Source of the DNA: JAWLBM01 sp041687675
GTDB taxonomy: Bacteria; Pseudomonadota; Alphaproteobacteria; Rhizobiales; Pleomorphomonadaceae
Direction: 5' to 3'
Length of the DNA stretch: 64,000 nt
Assembly (NCBI GenBank): GCA_041687675.1
Contig: JAWLBM010000026.1
Coordinates: forward strand, 1 to 64,000
This document shows positions 35,336-44,765 of the stretch, in pieces (within the stretch, counting starts at the first letter, position 1; every line of letters starts with the position of its first letter). The notes below the pieces were generated by a model. The model was not told where the DNA came from and made no database searches. It was given only the letters and a program-made list of their open reading frames with translations. The translations under genes were made by a program, and so were the position numbers.

Positions 35336-36208
35336 TCAGTTGGCCCTATGGGGCGCGGGAATCAGCCGCGGCACGAAGCCGCCGGCCGTTCCGAAGGCGA
35401 TCGAGAAAATGTGCACCACGCCGGCCGCGAGGATGATCGCCGGGCCGGACGGCAGCGACAGGTGGAAGGAGGCGAGCAGGCCGGCGACGGCCGACAGCGC
35501 CGCGATCAACATGGACACGGCGGTCATCGCGCCGACGTCGCGCACCCAGAACCGGCTCGAGGCGGCCGGCAGCATCATCATGCCGACGGCGAGCAGCGTG
35601 CCCAGCGCCTGGAACCCCGCGACGAGGTTCAGGACCACCAGGACCAGGAAGGCGAGGTGCACGGCGGCGCCGTTGCCGCTGACGATGCGCAGGAAGCCGG
35701 GATCGACGCACTCGAGCACCAGCGGCCGCCAGATCAGCGCCAGGGCCGAGACGGAGACGGTGGCGATCAGCGCGATGAACAGCAGCGCGTCGTCGTCGAG
35801 GGCGAGCACGGTGCCGAACAGCACGTGCATGAGGTCCACCGACGAGCCGCGCAGCGAGACGATCACCACGCCGACCGCGAGCGAGATCAGGTAGAAGGCC
35901 GCCAGCGAGGCGTCCTCGCGCAGCACCGTGGTGCGGGCGACGAGCCCGGAGAGGAGCACCACCACCAGCCCGGCGACGATGCCGCCGAAGGTCATCGCCA
36001 TCAGGTCGAGGCCGGCGACGAGGAAGCCGATGGCGGCGCCGGGCAGGATGGCGTGGGCCATGGCGTCGCCCATCAGGCTCATCCGCCTCAGCAGCAGGAA
36101 GACGCCGATCGGCGCGGCGCCGACCGAAAGCGACACCGCGCCGACCAGCGCCCGCCGCATGAAGGCGAACTCGACGAAGGGCGCGAGAAGGAGGTCGAAG
36201 GCGGTCAC
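35336..36208 (-). CDS. znuB: Zinc ABC transporter permease ZnuB
   Basis: A 290-residue ABC-3 family permease with about eight transmembrane helices. GDAMAHAILPGAAIGFL is the conserved cytoplasmic coupling region. A GTG start at 36208 overlaps the znuC stop (GTGA). It sits between znuC and znuA in one operon. Confidence 0.94.
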   Translation of the reverse strand: MTAFDLLLAPFVEFAFMRRALVGAVSLSVGAAPIGVFLLLRRMSLMGDAMAHAILPGAAIGFLVAGLDLMAMTFGGIVAGLVVVLLSGLVARTTVLREDASLAAFYLISLAVGVVIVSLRGSSVDLMHVLFGTVLALDDDALLFIALIATVSVSALALIWRPLVLECVDPGFLRIVSGNGAAVHLAFLVLVVLNLVAGFQALGTLLAVGMMMLPAASSRFWVRDVGAMTAVSMLIAALSAVAGLLASFHLSLPSGPAIILAAGVVHIFSIAFGTAGGFVPRLIPAPHRAN

Positions 36209-36972
36209 GGGTGGTCCTCGTGGCAGACCGGCGCGTGATCGTCGAAGGCCTCGGTCATCCGCCGGGCTGTCGCGAGATTGCGCTCGGTCAGCACCTCTCC
36301 GGTGCTCCCCCAGGCGACCAGTTCGCGGGCGATGAGCATCGTCTCGGGGAAGTGGGCGCGGACCTGGCCGAGGTCGTGCAGCACGGCGACCACGGTCCGG
36401 CCCTCCCGGTGCCAGCCGAGCACGATCGTCATCAGGTCGTCGCCGGTGCGGTCGTCGACGGCAGTGAAGGGCTCGTCGAGCAGCACCAGCGGGGAATCCT
36501 GCAGCAGCAGGCGGGCGAACAGCACCCGCTGGAACTGCCCGCCGGAGAGGGTGTCGAGGGCCCGCCGCTCGAAGCCGGCGAGGCCGACCGCTGCGAGAGC
36601 CCGGGCGACCGCCTCGTCGTCGCGGCGGCGGAACCCGCCGAAGACGCCGCGCGCGCGCCAGAGCCCCATGGCGATGAAGTCGAACACCGGGATCGGGAAG
36701 CTGCGATCCACCTCGGCCTGCTGCGGCAGGTAGCCGATCCCGCGGCGCGGGCAGCCCTCCACGACCACGCGCCCGGAGAGCGGCTGCAGCAGCCCGGCAA
36801 TCGCCTTCATCAGCGTCGACTTGCCCGCCCCGTTCGGGCCGACGACCGCGACCAGAGCGCCCGGCTCGATGCGGCCGCGGACGTGATGCACCGCCGGGTG
36901 GCGGTCGTAGCCGATCGTGGCGTTCTCGAAGCACACGGCGGCCTCGAAACGGGGGCGGGCCAGCGCGCTCAT
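36205..36972 (-). CDS. znuC: Zinc ABC transporter ATP-binding protein ZnuC
   Basis: A 255-residue ABC ATPase with Walker A GPNGAGKST, Q-loop YLPQQAEVD, signature LSGGQFQRVLFARLL, Walker B LVLLDEPF and H-loop VLHDLGQV. A Cys/His-rich tail (DDHAPVCHEDHP) may sense metal. The ATG overlaps the stop of the upstream small gene (ATGA), indicating translational coupling. Confidence 0.95.
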   Translation of the reverse strand: MSALARPRFEAAVCFENATIGYDRHPAVHHVRGRIEPGALVAVVGPNGAGKSTLMKAIAGLLQPLSGRVVVEGCPRRGIGYLPQQAEVDRSFPIPVFDFIAMGLWRARGVFGGFRRRDDEAVARALAAVGLAGFERRALDTLSGGQFQRVLFARLLLQDSPLVLLDEPFTAVDDRTGDDLMTIVLGWHREGRTVVAVLHDLGQVRAHFPETMLIARELVAWGSTGEVLTERNLATARRMTEAFDDHAPVCHEDHP

Positions 36973-37181
36973 CCGATCACCGCCATGGTGGCGGCCCAGA
37001 CCGCGGCGGAGAGCGCCAGGGCGACGGCGAGGCGGACGCCGGCTCCGAGCCGGAGCAGCGAGGGCGACAGGCGGATCTGCGTGCCGGACGGCCCGGAGCG
37101 CCGGCGCAGCCTCACAACCGCCGCCGGACGGTCATGATGGTGCCCCTTCTCTCGCGCAAGCTGCTGATTCGACAGGGTCAT
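36969..37181 (-). CDS. Small membrane protein leading the zinc operon
   Basis: A 70-residue protein with one C-terminal transmembrane helix (GVRLAVALALSAAVWAATMAVIG). The N-terminal half contains HHHD and many Arg. It overlaps the znuC start by 4 bases (ATGA). The start is uncertain: ATG 37181 is used, but GTG 37115 (48 residues) would keep only the basic segment and membrane helix. No strong Shine-Dalgarno is seen for either. A role in zinc uptake is inferred from coupling only. Confidence 0.6.
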   Translation of the reverse strand: MTLSNQQLAREKGHHHDRPAAVVRLRRRSGPSGTQIRLSPSLLRLGAGVRLAVALALSAAVWAATMAVIG

Positions 37182-37267
37182 GAGCAAAGGCCGGGGGTTC
37201 TGGTCACAAAAGGCACACCAAGTCGACGACCGACGACGCCGGTCGCACGGAGGCTCGGGTCAGATTT

Positions 37268-37280
37268 GTTATGTTATAAC
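37268..37280 (-). promoter_or_regulatory. Candidate Zur box for the zinc operon
   Basis: GTTAT-GTT-ATAAC, a perfect 5+5 palindrome in an AT-rich patch, resembles the alphaproteobacterial Zur operator core (GTTAT...ATAAC). It lies about 90 bases upstream of the first gene of the minus-strand zinc operon. No zur gene is in the window. Confidence 0.6.
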
Positions 37281-37668
37281 GTTGCGTTCGTCAACCGGAC
37301 GCAGCCACGCCGCCGAGGGATGCTTCGCAACCCTGAAGCGAGGCGCGGCCGACTCGGCAAACAGACGGCAAGTAGATCGATTCACGGAGAAGCGAGTTTT
37401 CCGGCCGCGGCAGTATGGGGAGGCTTTTATCTGTTCGCCTTGTTAACGAAACGATGGTGCGGTGCAATCAAGACGCCACATGATTAGTTAAAAACTTCAT
37501 GAAAATTGCACCTGTCGACGCTGACGAAAACAGTGGCATTTTGTTGCGGTTGGGTCTAAGACCTTGACCCTTGGGCACGTCCGGGGCAGCCGTGTCGACC
37601 ATCGAACGTCCATGCTGAGGTTCGGAAATTCCTTGTGAGAGGCCGAACCGGAGGAACGAGCAAGTAAA
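37281..37668. other. AT-richer intergenic region between zinc operon and MarR gene
   Basis: No gene recognised. The stretch is noticeably AT-richer than its surroundings (37430-37560 especially). It contains an 8-bp inverted repeat, GGTGCAAT (37462-37469) and ATTGCACC (37506-37513), and TTCATGAA at 37497-37504. It presumably contains the promoter of the MarR gene. The Shine-Dalgarno GGAGGAA lies before its GTG start. Confidence 0.4.
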
Positions 37669-38178
37669 GTGAGCAACACAAAGCCGGTTCCCGAAATGAC
37701 ATCCCCCGTGGTCGAACTCATCGTGCCTGTATCGGCCGAACGTCCCGGCCTGCTGAAGGCTCTCCTGCAGGCCCGCGAAGGCCTTCTGAAGCAACTCCGG
37801 CCGGCTCTGAAGGAGATCGGGCTCACCGACCAGCAATGGCGGGTGATGAGCGAACTGGTTCGCGTCAGCGAGATCTCAGCGTCCGAACTCGCCGCCGCCG
37901 CCTGCCTGCGCGCCTCCAGCCTCTCGCGCATCATCAAGGACCTCGAGGCACGGCAGTTCCTGCTGCGCCGGTCGCATCGCGAGGACCTGCGCAAGACCAT
38001 GATCTCCATCACCCGGCGCGGCCGCGCCGCGGTCGAGAGCGTGATCCCGACCGCCGCCGGCGTCGCCGACGACATCGCCGAGCGCTACGGCTCGGAGCGC
38101 ATCCTGGCCGTCCACGACCTGTCGAGCGCCCTCGCCACCACCCTCGGCGGCAACCTGCTCGACGACGAAGCGCAGTGA
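37669..38178 (+). CDS. MarR-family transcriptional regulator (HpaR-like)
   Basis: A 169-residue winged-helix regulator. The DNA-binding core (about 45-115) shows LTDQQWRVMSELVRVSEISASELAAAACL, SSLSRIIKDLEARQFLLRR and the wing SHREDLRKTMISITRRGRAAVE. The LTDQQWRV start is typical of HpaR-like repressors of aromatic-acid catabolism, but no such operon is adjacent, so the target is unknown. GTG start at 37669. It converges on the CorC-like gene. Confidence 0.85.
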   Translation: MSNTKPVPEMTSPVVELIVPVSAERPGLLKALLQAREGLLKQLRPALKEIGLTDQQWRVMSELVRVSEISASELAAAACLRASSLSRIIKDLEARQFLLRRSHREDLRKTMISITRRGRAAVESVIPTAAGVADDIAERYGSERILAVHDLSSALATTLGGNLLDDEAQ

Positions 38179-38206
38179 GAGGCGCGGGCGGGCCATGCCC
38201 GCCCCG

Positions 38207-39514
38207 TCAGCCGTCGGCCCGGGGCGCAGGCGCCCGGGCCAGCACCCTGTCGATCCGCCGTCCGTCCATGTCGACGATCTCGAAGCGCCAGCCGCGCCAT
38301 TCCACCTCGTCGCCCACGGACGGGATCGCCTCCTTGACCCAGAGCAGCAGGCCGGCCAGCGTCTCGTAATCGCGGTCGGAATCGTCGAGCTCCGGGGAGG
38401 ACAGCCGCTCGGCGAGCAGGTCGACCGGCAGGTCCCCGTCGAGGAGCCAGCTTCCGTCGGCGCGGCGCACGATCGCGCCGTCGGTCTCGGCGATGCTCTC
38501 CGCGGTGCCGCCGACGATCGACTCGAGGATGTCGGCGGCGGTGACGATCCCCTCGACGCTGCCGTATTCGTCCATCACCACCGCCATGTGCATCGGGGAG
38601 CGGCGCAGGAACTCGATGACGGTCAGCGCCGGCGCCGTCTCGGGCACCGCCTGTACCGGCTTCATCGCGGCGCGGATGTCGAGCTCCCGGCCCTCGAGAA
38701 GGTCGTCGAGCAGGTCCTTGGCCTGGACGATGCCGACGACCCCGTCGATCGTCCGCTCGTAGACCGGATAGCGCGAATGCACCGCCGAGGTGAGGACCTC
38801 GACGATCCGGTCGCGGTCCCAGGCGAGGTCGATCGCCACCACGTCGCGACGCGGCGTCATGATCCCGCGGATGCTGCGGTCGGAGAAGCGCATCACCCCC
38901 GACATCAGCTCCTTCTCCTCCGGCTCCAGGATGCCGCTCCTGGTGCCCTCGGCGATGACGGCGCGGATCTCCTCCTCGGTGACGGAGGACCCGGACGGGC
39001 GGTCGAGGCGCAGCAGCTTCAGGACGAGCGCGCTGGAGGCGTCGAGCAGGGTCGCCAGCGGCGAGGCGAGTCGCGCCACCACGGTCATCGGCCCGGCCAC
39101 CAGCGAGGCGACCCGCTCCGGATTGCTGAGGGCGATCCGCTTCGGCACCAGTTCGCCGATGACCAGCGAGCCGTAGGTGATCGAGCCCACCACCACGGCG
39201 ATGGCGAATGGGCCGGCGACTCCCGCCGAGAGGCCGGCGGCGACCATCTGCGCCTCGAGCGGCCCGGCCAGCGCCGCGCCCGAGTAGGCGCCGGCGAGAA
39301 TGCCGACCAGGGTGATGCCGATCTGCACCGCGGAGAGGAAGCGGCCGGGGTCCTCGGCGAGCCGCAGCGCGCGGGCGGCGCCCCGGTCGCCCTCCGCGGC
39401 CATTCCCTCGAGCCGTGCCCGGCGGGAGGACACGATGGCGAGCTCGGACATGGCAAACCAGCCGTTCACCAGCAGCAGCACGACGACCACCGCGATATCG
39501 AACCCCAGCGACAT
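38207..39514 (-). CDS. CorC/HlyC-family membrane protein (CNNM-CBS-transporter-associated)
   Basis: 435 residues. An N-terminal DUF21/CNNM domain with four hydrophobic segments (FDIAVVVVLLLVNGWFAMSELAIVSSR, GRFLSAVQIGITLVGILAGAYSGA) is followed by two CBS domains (IMTPRRDVVAIDLAWD, YERTIDGVVGIVQAKDLLDDL). A CorC_HlyC C-terminal domain (DGAIVRRADGSWLLDGDLPVDLL) completes it. The family is linked to Mg2+/Co2+ efflux; older annotations call it haemolysin. It is followed on the minus strand after ExoD. Confidence 0.93.
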   Translation of the reverse strand: MSLGFDIAVVVVLLLVNGWFAMSELAIVSSRRARLEGMAAEGDRGAARALRLAEDPGRFLSAVQIGITLVGILAGAYSGAALAGPLEAQMVAAGLSAGVAGPFAIAVVVGSITYGSLVIGELVPKRIALSNPERVASLVAGPMTVVARLASPLATLLDASSALVLKLLRLDRPSGSSVTEEEIRAVIAEGTRSGILEPEEKELMSGVMRFSDRSIRGIMTPRRDVVAIDLAWDRDRIVEVLTSAVHSRYPVYERTIDGVVGIVQAKDLLDDLLEGRELDIRAAMKPVQAVPETAPALTVIEFLRRSPMHMAVVMDEYGSVEGIVTAADILESIVGGTAESIAETDGAIVRRADGSWLLDGDLPVDLLAERLSSPELDDSDRDYETLAGLLLWVKEAIPSVGDEVEWRGWRFEIVDMDGRRIDRVLARAPAPRADG

Positions 39515-39538
39515 GCCCCGTTGGCTCTCCCCGGCCGG

Positions 39539-40183
39539 TCAGTTGAACGCCTGGTGGACCAGGTAGATCCCGACACGGACGAGACCGTAGACGACCGTCG
39601 AGGCTATGGCCATGCTGATCGCGGCGAGCGCGATGCCGATCAGGGCGGCGAGGCCGTCGAACTCGATCAGCGCCAGGGCGATGAAGCAGATCGAGAAGGC
39701 GGGCAAGAGGTTCGCGAGCGGGATCGGCAGCGTCAGCACGATCGCCATCGCCAGCACCACCGCGGCCAGCGCCCGCTCGCCGGCCGGGGTGAACAGGCCG
39801 GTGGCGCGCTGCGTGAGCATCCGCTCCAGCCGCCGCAGCCAGGGATCGGCCTGGCGGACGAAGCGGCGGAAGTCCTCGGTCGCGATCGACCGGTTGCCGA
39901 TCACCCGCGGAAACCAGGGGCGGGGCCGGCCGAACAGCATCTGCGCGGCAATCAGGACGAGCGGCAGGCCGAGCACCGCGGTGACGCCGGGCACCGGGTT
40001 CGGAATCGCGTTGGGAATGGCGAAGACGAGAAGCAGCAGCCCGTAGGCCCGCTCCTCCAGGATGTCGACGATGTCGGCGAGCCGCACCCGGTCGGAGGCC
40101 CAGGTCTCGGCGAAGTCCGCGAGAAGGCGGGAGGCGGAGGCCGGCTTCTCCCGCCGGCGGAAACCCCTGTCGTTGTCGAGCAC
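39539..40183 (-). CDS. ExoD-family exopolysaccharide synthesis protein
   Basis: A 214-residue inner-membrane protein with about four hydrophobic segments in the C-terminal two-thirds and a soluble N-terminal helix. Conserved ExoD features are ILEERAYGLLLLVFAIPNAIPNP, VLGLPLVLIAAQMLFGRPRPWFP and GLFTPAGERALAAVV. ExoD in Sinorhizobium is needed for alkaline tolerance and nodule invasion; its biochemical role is unclear. GTG start at 40183. It lies 24 bases upstream of the CorC-like gene, so probably an operon. Confidence 0.9.
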   Translation of the reverse strand: MLDNDRGFRRREKPASASRLLADFAETWASDRVRLADIVDILEERAYGLLLLVFAIPNAIPNPVPGVTAVLGLPLVLIAAQMLFGRPRPWFPRVIGNRSIATEDFRRFVRQADPWLRRLERMLTQRATGLFTPAGERALAAVVLAMAIVLTLPIPLANLLPAFSICFIALALIEFDGLAALIGIALAAISMAIASTVVYGLVRVGIYLVHQAFN

Positions 40184-40330
40184 GGACCGCGGTCCCCCCG
40201 CATCTTCGTTGACGCCGCTGCTGCCGACCTCCCGCCGGCTCGGGCGGAGGGATTATGCCCGAGGAGCTGACGAGAGTGTGACGAACACTGCGGCGGCACC
40301 GGGGTTCGCCACTTTGCCGCAGGCCAGAAA

Positions 40331-40357
40331 CGAAGAACCCCGCCTCGGGGGCGGGGT
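40331..40357 (-). terminator. Terminator downstream of the DUF1127 gene
   Basis: On the minus strand ACCCCGCC (40357-40350), 5-base loop, GGCGGGGT (40344-40337), then TCTTCGTTT. A perfect 8-bp GC stem with a T-rich tail lies 44 bases past the DUF1127 stop. Confidence 0.65.
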
Positions 40358-40400
40358 CCGTCAGTCTTGTGCATCGCACCCGCCGGCGGCGGGCTTCGGC

Positions 40401-40547
40401 TCAGCGCCGGCCACGGGCGGCCTCGGCGATCGACGCGCGGTTGAGCCCGATGTCGTTCAGCTCGCGGTTGGAAAGCCGGGAAAGCTCGCGGTAGGTGTTG
40501 CGGTACGCGCCGTAGGTGCGCAGGCGCTGCGTCAGGGTGTCGAACAT
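40401..40547 (-). CDS. DUF1127 small regulatory-type protein
   Basis: A 48-residue protein, MFDTLTQRL...RNTYRELSRLSNRELNDIGLNR, with the DUF1127 core (LSRLSNRELNDIG). Short DUF1127 proteins in alphaproteobacteria (for example CcaF1) bind RNA and affect sRNA turnover or phosphate and carbon metabolism. The Shine-Dalgarno GGAGAG stands 6 bases before ATG 40547. It is monocistronic with its own terminator. Confidence 0.9.
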   Translation of the reverse strand: MFDTLTQRLRTYGAYRNTYRELSRLSNRELNDIGLNRASIAEAARGRR

Positions 40548-40639
40548 GTCGTCTCTCCGTGTCGGTGCCGCCTTCATCGGCGACGTCCCGGAAATAAGAC
40601 CGCAGGGCCCCCGCGACCAGTCGCGCAAAGGCGGGCGTG

Positions 40640-40706
40640 CCATGCACCTGGCGCATGGCGCACCGAATCGGTTCCGTTTGTCATGCACGGTGCACCTGGC
40701 TGCACC
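40640..40706. promoter_or_regulatory. TGCACC-box cluster upstream of the DUF1127 gene
   Basis: TGCACC occurs at 40643, 40691 and 40701 and TGCACG at 40684. The 10-mer TGCACCTGGC is directly repeated with a 48-base period (40643 and 40691), and CATGC/GCATG form a short inverted repeat at 40641-40657. This lies between the adhC stop and the DUF1127 start, so it could be the DUF1127 promoter or operator. No known regulator motif is recognised. Confidence 0.25.
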
Positions 40707-40722
40707 GCAGCATGCTGGCGGG

Positions 40723-41835
<1,113 letters not shown>

Positions 41836-42055
41836 GTCGATCTCCCCGGTTTGGTCGCGCCGAGCCTATCCGCTGCGGGCGCCGGGCCGCAACAGGGGCC
41901 GCGGCGCGATGCGGCCGCGGGCCGTCGTCACGGCCCCCTCGCGCAAGCGTGATCCGGATTGACGTAACAAATGTCGCGCTCGCGCGGATGATGCCCGAGA
42001 ACATCGCGGCGGCCGAGTTTCCGGCCGACCCCGCCTCGGACCCTGGAAGGTCGGC

Positions 42056-43378
42056 ATGAACCTGGATTTCTACGGCTTCGAACACTCCGGCCGGAACGCG
42101 GCCGCGGATGCGGCCTTCGGGGAGGCGGTCCGCGGCGTGGCGGCGCACAGGCCGACCAGCGGCCCCGCCCTCGGCCGGGCGCTGGAGGCGGACCCGGAGC
42201 ATGTCGGCGCGCTCGCCCTGAAGGGCTTCGCCAATGTCGTGCTCGCCCGCGGCGAACTCGCCGCCGCCGCCGTCGAGGCGGCCGGGGCGGTGCGGGGCGC
42301 CATCGCCCGCCGTGATGGCGGCACCGCCGACGAGCGCGTGCTCGCCGACGCCCTCGACGAGGCCGCCGCCGGACGGTTCCGCGTCGCGGCGGACCGGCTC
42401 GACGACGGCTTCCGCGACCGCCCGGCCGTGTTCCTGCCGTTCAAGCTCTCCCACGCGCTCCGCTTCATGCTGGGCGACCGGGCCGGAATGCTCGCCGCCT
42501 CGGAGCGGATGATGCGGGCCTGGTCGCCGGATCTCGCCGCCGCCGGCTTCCTCGCCGGCTGCCACGCCTTCGCCCTGGAGGAGCACGGCTTCTACCGCGC
42601 GGCGGAGCGCATCGGCCGCCTTGCCGTCGATCTCGAGCCGGAGGACGCCTGGGGGCTGCACGCGGTCGGTCACGTGCACGAGATGCGCGGAGACACCGCG
42701 GCGGGCATCGCCTGGCTGGAAGCGACGCGGCCGAACTGGTCGGCCTGCAACAATTTCGCCTTCCACGTCGCCTGGCACCTCGCCCTCTTCCACCTCGAGG
42801 CCGGCGACGGCGAACGGGTGCTGGATCTCTACGACCAGGCGGTGCGGCCGAACGAGAGCGACGACTTCCGCGACGTCGCCAACGCCGTCTCGCTGCTCTG
42901 GCGGCTGGAGCGCCGCGGCGTCGACGTCGGCGACCGCTGGCAGTCGCTGGCGGTGGTGGCCGAGCGGCGGCGGCGCGACACCACCCTGGTCTTCGCCAGC
43001 CTGCACACCCTCCTCGCCCTCGTCGCGCTCGGCGACCGGGACGGCGTCGCCGACCTCGTCTCGGCGCTCGAGGCGCGGGCCGCCGGCCAATGCGACCAGG
43101 CAGACGTCGCGGCCGCCATCGGGCTGCCGCTCGCCCGCACCATCGCCGGCCTGCCGGGCGGTGTCCGGCCCGACTCGCTGGTCGAGGCGCTGCCCGCGCT
43201 TGGCGGCAGCCACGCGCAGCGCGACGTCTTCGTCCTCTCGCTCGCAGAGGTCGCCGCCCGGACCGGGCAGGAAGCCGCCCTCGCCCGCGTCCACGCCGTC
43301 CGGCGGCGGCTCCACGCGGACGACGCCCTGTTCGCCGCCGTCGAGGCGAGGCGGCCGGCCGTCGCCCGCTCGGCCTGA
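42056..43378 (+). CDS. Tetratricopeptide-like protein, TTC38 family
   Basis: A 440-residue soluble protein of stacked helical hairpins, resembling the animal TTC38 family. It has an HVAWHLALFHLEAGDGERVLDLYD core, VGHVHEMRGDTAAGIAWLE, and an N-terminal LALKGFANVVLARGELAAA. The HxxWHxALF motif is typical of the family. No catalytic function is known. It precedes a small membrane protein by 15 bases and is likely co-transcribed. Confidence 0.8.
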   Translation: MNLDFYGFEHSGRNAAADAAFGEAVRGVAAHRPTSGPALGRALEADPEHVGALALKGFANVVLARGELAAAAVEAAGAVRGAIARRDGGTADERVLADALDEAAAGRFRVAADRLDDGFRDRPAVFLPFKLSHALRFMLGDRAGMLAASERMMRAWSPDLAAAGFLAGCHAFALEEHGFYRAAERIGRLAVDLEPEDAWGLHAVGHVHEMRGDTAAGIAWLEATRPNWSACNNFAFHVAWHLALFHLEAGDGERVLDLYDQAVRPNESDDFRDVANAVSLLWRLERRGVDVGDRWQSLAVVAERRRRDTTLVFASLHTLLALVALGDRDGVADLVSALEARAAGQCDQADVAAAIGLPLARTIAGLPGGVRPDSLVEALPALGGSHAQRDVFVLSLAEVAARTGQEAALARVHAVRRRLHADDALFAAVEARRPAVARSA

Positions 43379-43393
43379 CCCGGGGGCATCGCC

Positions 43394-43882
43394 ATGGCAT
43401 CTTCCGCGACCCGCGACACCCTCTTCCCCGCCGCCGACCGCTCGACCGCGGCCACGGTCGTCCTCGCCGGCGCGCTCGCCCTCCTCGCCTCGGAAGTCTT
43501 CGCCCGCTTCGCCGCACCGTCGCTGATCGGCGGCGTCACCGAACCGGCGGAGCTGATCCAGGCCGTGCTCGGAATCGCCGACCGCAGGGCGGCGGAGGGC
43601 CTCCACCTCGGCCTCGGCCTCGTCGCCCTGCCGCTCGCCTACCTGTTCCTTGCCCGGCCGCTGTTCCGGCTGATGTTCCCGGAGATGCCCGCGCCGGTGG
43701 CGGGCCTCGTGTTCGGCGCGGCGCTCTGGGTCGCGGGGCTCTACGCGGCGGCCCACCTCGTCGCCGGCTTCCCGCCGTTCCTCGGCTTCGCCCCGGCGGC
43801 CTGGGGCTCTCTCGCCGCCCAGGCGGTGTTCGGGCTGGTGCTCGCCTCGGTGATCCGGATGCGCGAGGGGCGGCCTCAGTGA
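43394..43882 (+). CDS. Uncharacterised four-helix membrane protein
   Basis: A 162-residue integral membrane protein with about four transmembrane helices (TAATVVLAGALALLASEVFA, GLHLGLGLVALPLAYLFLARPL, GLVFGAALWVAGLYAAAHLVAG, LAAQAVFGLVLASVIRM). No domain recognised. It follows the TTC38-like gene by 15 bases, and its end overlaps the end of the convergent esterase gene by 7 bases. Confidence 0.7.
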   Translation: MASSATRDTLFPAADRSTAATVVLAGALALLASEVFARFAAPSLIGGVTEPAELIQAVLGIADRRAAEGLHLGLGLVALPLAYLFLARPLFRLMFPEMPAPVAGLVFGAALWVAGLYAAAHLVAGFPPFLGFAPAAWGSLAAQAVFGLVLASVIRMREGRPQ

Positions 43883-44670
43883 CCGAGCCAGCCGAGCGCC
43901 AGGCCCAGCCACTCGCCCCGGACCTCGTGGCCGCCGTCGTGCAGGCAGAGCGCGACGGGGCCGCGCGCGCATCCGCTCGCCACCCGGCAGTCCATGCCCT
44001 CGACCACCGGCGCGGGCGCCTCGGCCACGCAGCCCGCCCCCTCCTTCAGGATGGCGAGCGAGCGGAAGGTGTCGCCCTGGCGGAAGCGCTCGCCGATCGG
44101 GCGCCCCACCAGCGGGAAGATGACGTCGTCGCGGCCGTGCACGTGGACGATCGGCGGCGCGCCGGCGCAGTCGGGCGCGGATGGCAGCGGCTCCCAGAAC
44201 ACGCCGGCGAAGGTGATCGCGCCGGCGAAGCGGTCGGGATGGTCGCAGAGCGCCGAGAAGACCATCGAGGCGCCCTGGGAGAAGCCGGAGGCGAAGACCC
44301 TGTCCCCTGCGAAACCGAAGCGGGCCTGAAGATCGTCGAGCACGGCCCCGACGAAGGCGGTCTCGTCCCGGCGCTCAGACGGCGATCCGGGATGGGACCA
44401 GCTGCCGCCCGCCCCGTCGGGGGCGGCGAAGGCGAGGCCGCGGGCGAAGGCGGCGCCCTTCAGCCCCCTCGCCCTCATCTGGCCTTCCGCCGAGCCGCGG
44501 TAGCCGTGGAAGAAAAGGACCACGCCGGAGGCCTCGCCCGCCGGCGGCACCTCGATCCGGTATTCGCCTCCGGCGACGGCGCATGCTACGGAACCGCCGC
44601 ACCCGGCGGCGACGGCGGGCGCCGCCAGGAGGCCGGCGAGAAGGACGGGAAGAAGGCGATGGATCTTCAT
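43876..44670 (-). CDS. Secreted alpha/beta-hydrolase, PHB-depolymerase/LpqC-like esterase
   Basis: A 264-residue protein with a signal peptide (LLPVLLAGLLAAPAVAA). Its alpha/beta-hydrolase fold has the oxyanion region LFFHGYRGSAEG, nucleophile GFSQGAS and VHVHGRDDVIFP. A C-terminal LCLHDGGHEV supplies the His. Closest in pattern to polyhydroxybutyrate depolymerase/feruloyl-esterase-like proteins; substrate not predictable. It is divergent from the TPP enzyme gene. Confidence 0.85.
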   Translation of the reverse strand: MKIHRLLPVLLAGLLAAPAVAAGCGGSVACAVAGGEYRIEVPPAGEASGVVLFFHGYRGSAEGQMRARGLKGAAFARGLAFAAPDGAGGSWSHPGSPSERRDETAFVGAVLDDLQARFGFAGDRVFASGFSQGASMVFSALCDHPDRFAGAITFAGVFWEPLPSAPDCAGAPPIVHVHGRDDVIFPLVGRPIGERFRQGDTFRSLAILKEGAGCVAEAPAPVVEGMDCRVASGCARGPVALCLHDGGHEVRGEWLGLALGWLGH

Positions 44671-44765
44671 GGAGGCTCCCGGACTGCCGGAGCAGAGAAG
44701 CGCAGGGCGCCGGGCTCCGCCAGCGCCGATCGCCGCCCGGTGATCACCTCTTCGCGAGCGCCGCG

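Noticed and set aside
37462..37513. 8-bp inverted repeat GGTGCAAT and ATTGCACC before the MarR gene
   Set aside because: Arms are short and 36 bases apart; a match of this size is expected by chance in an interval this long, so it is not called an operator.
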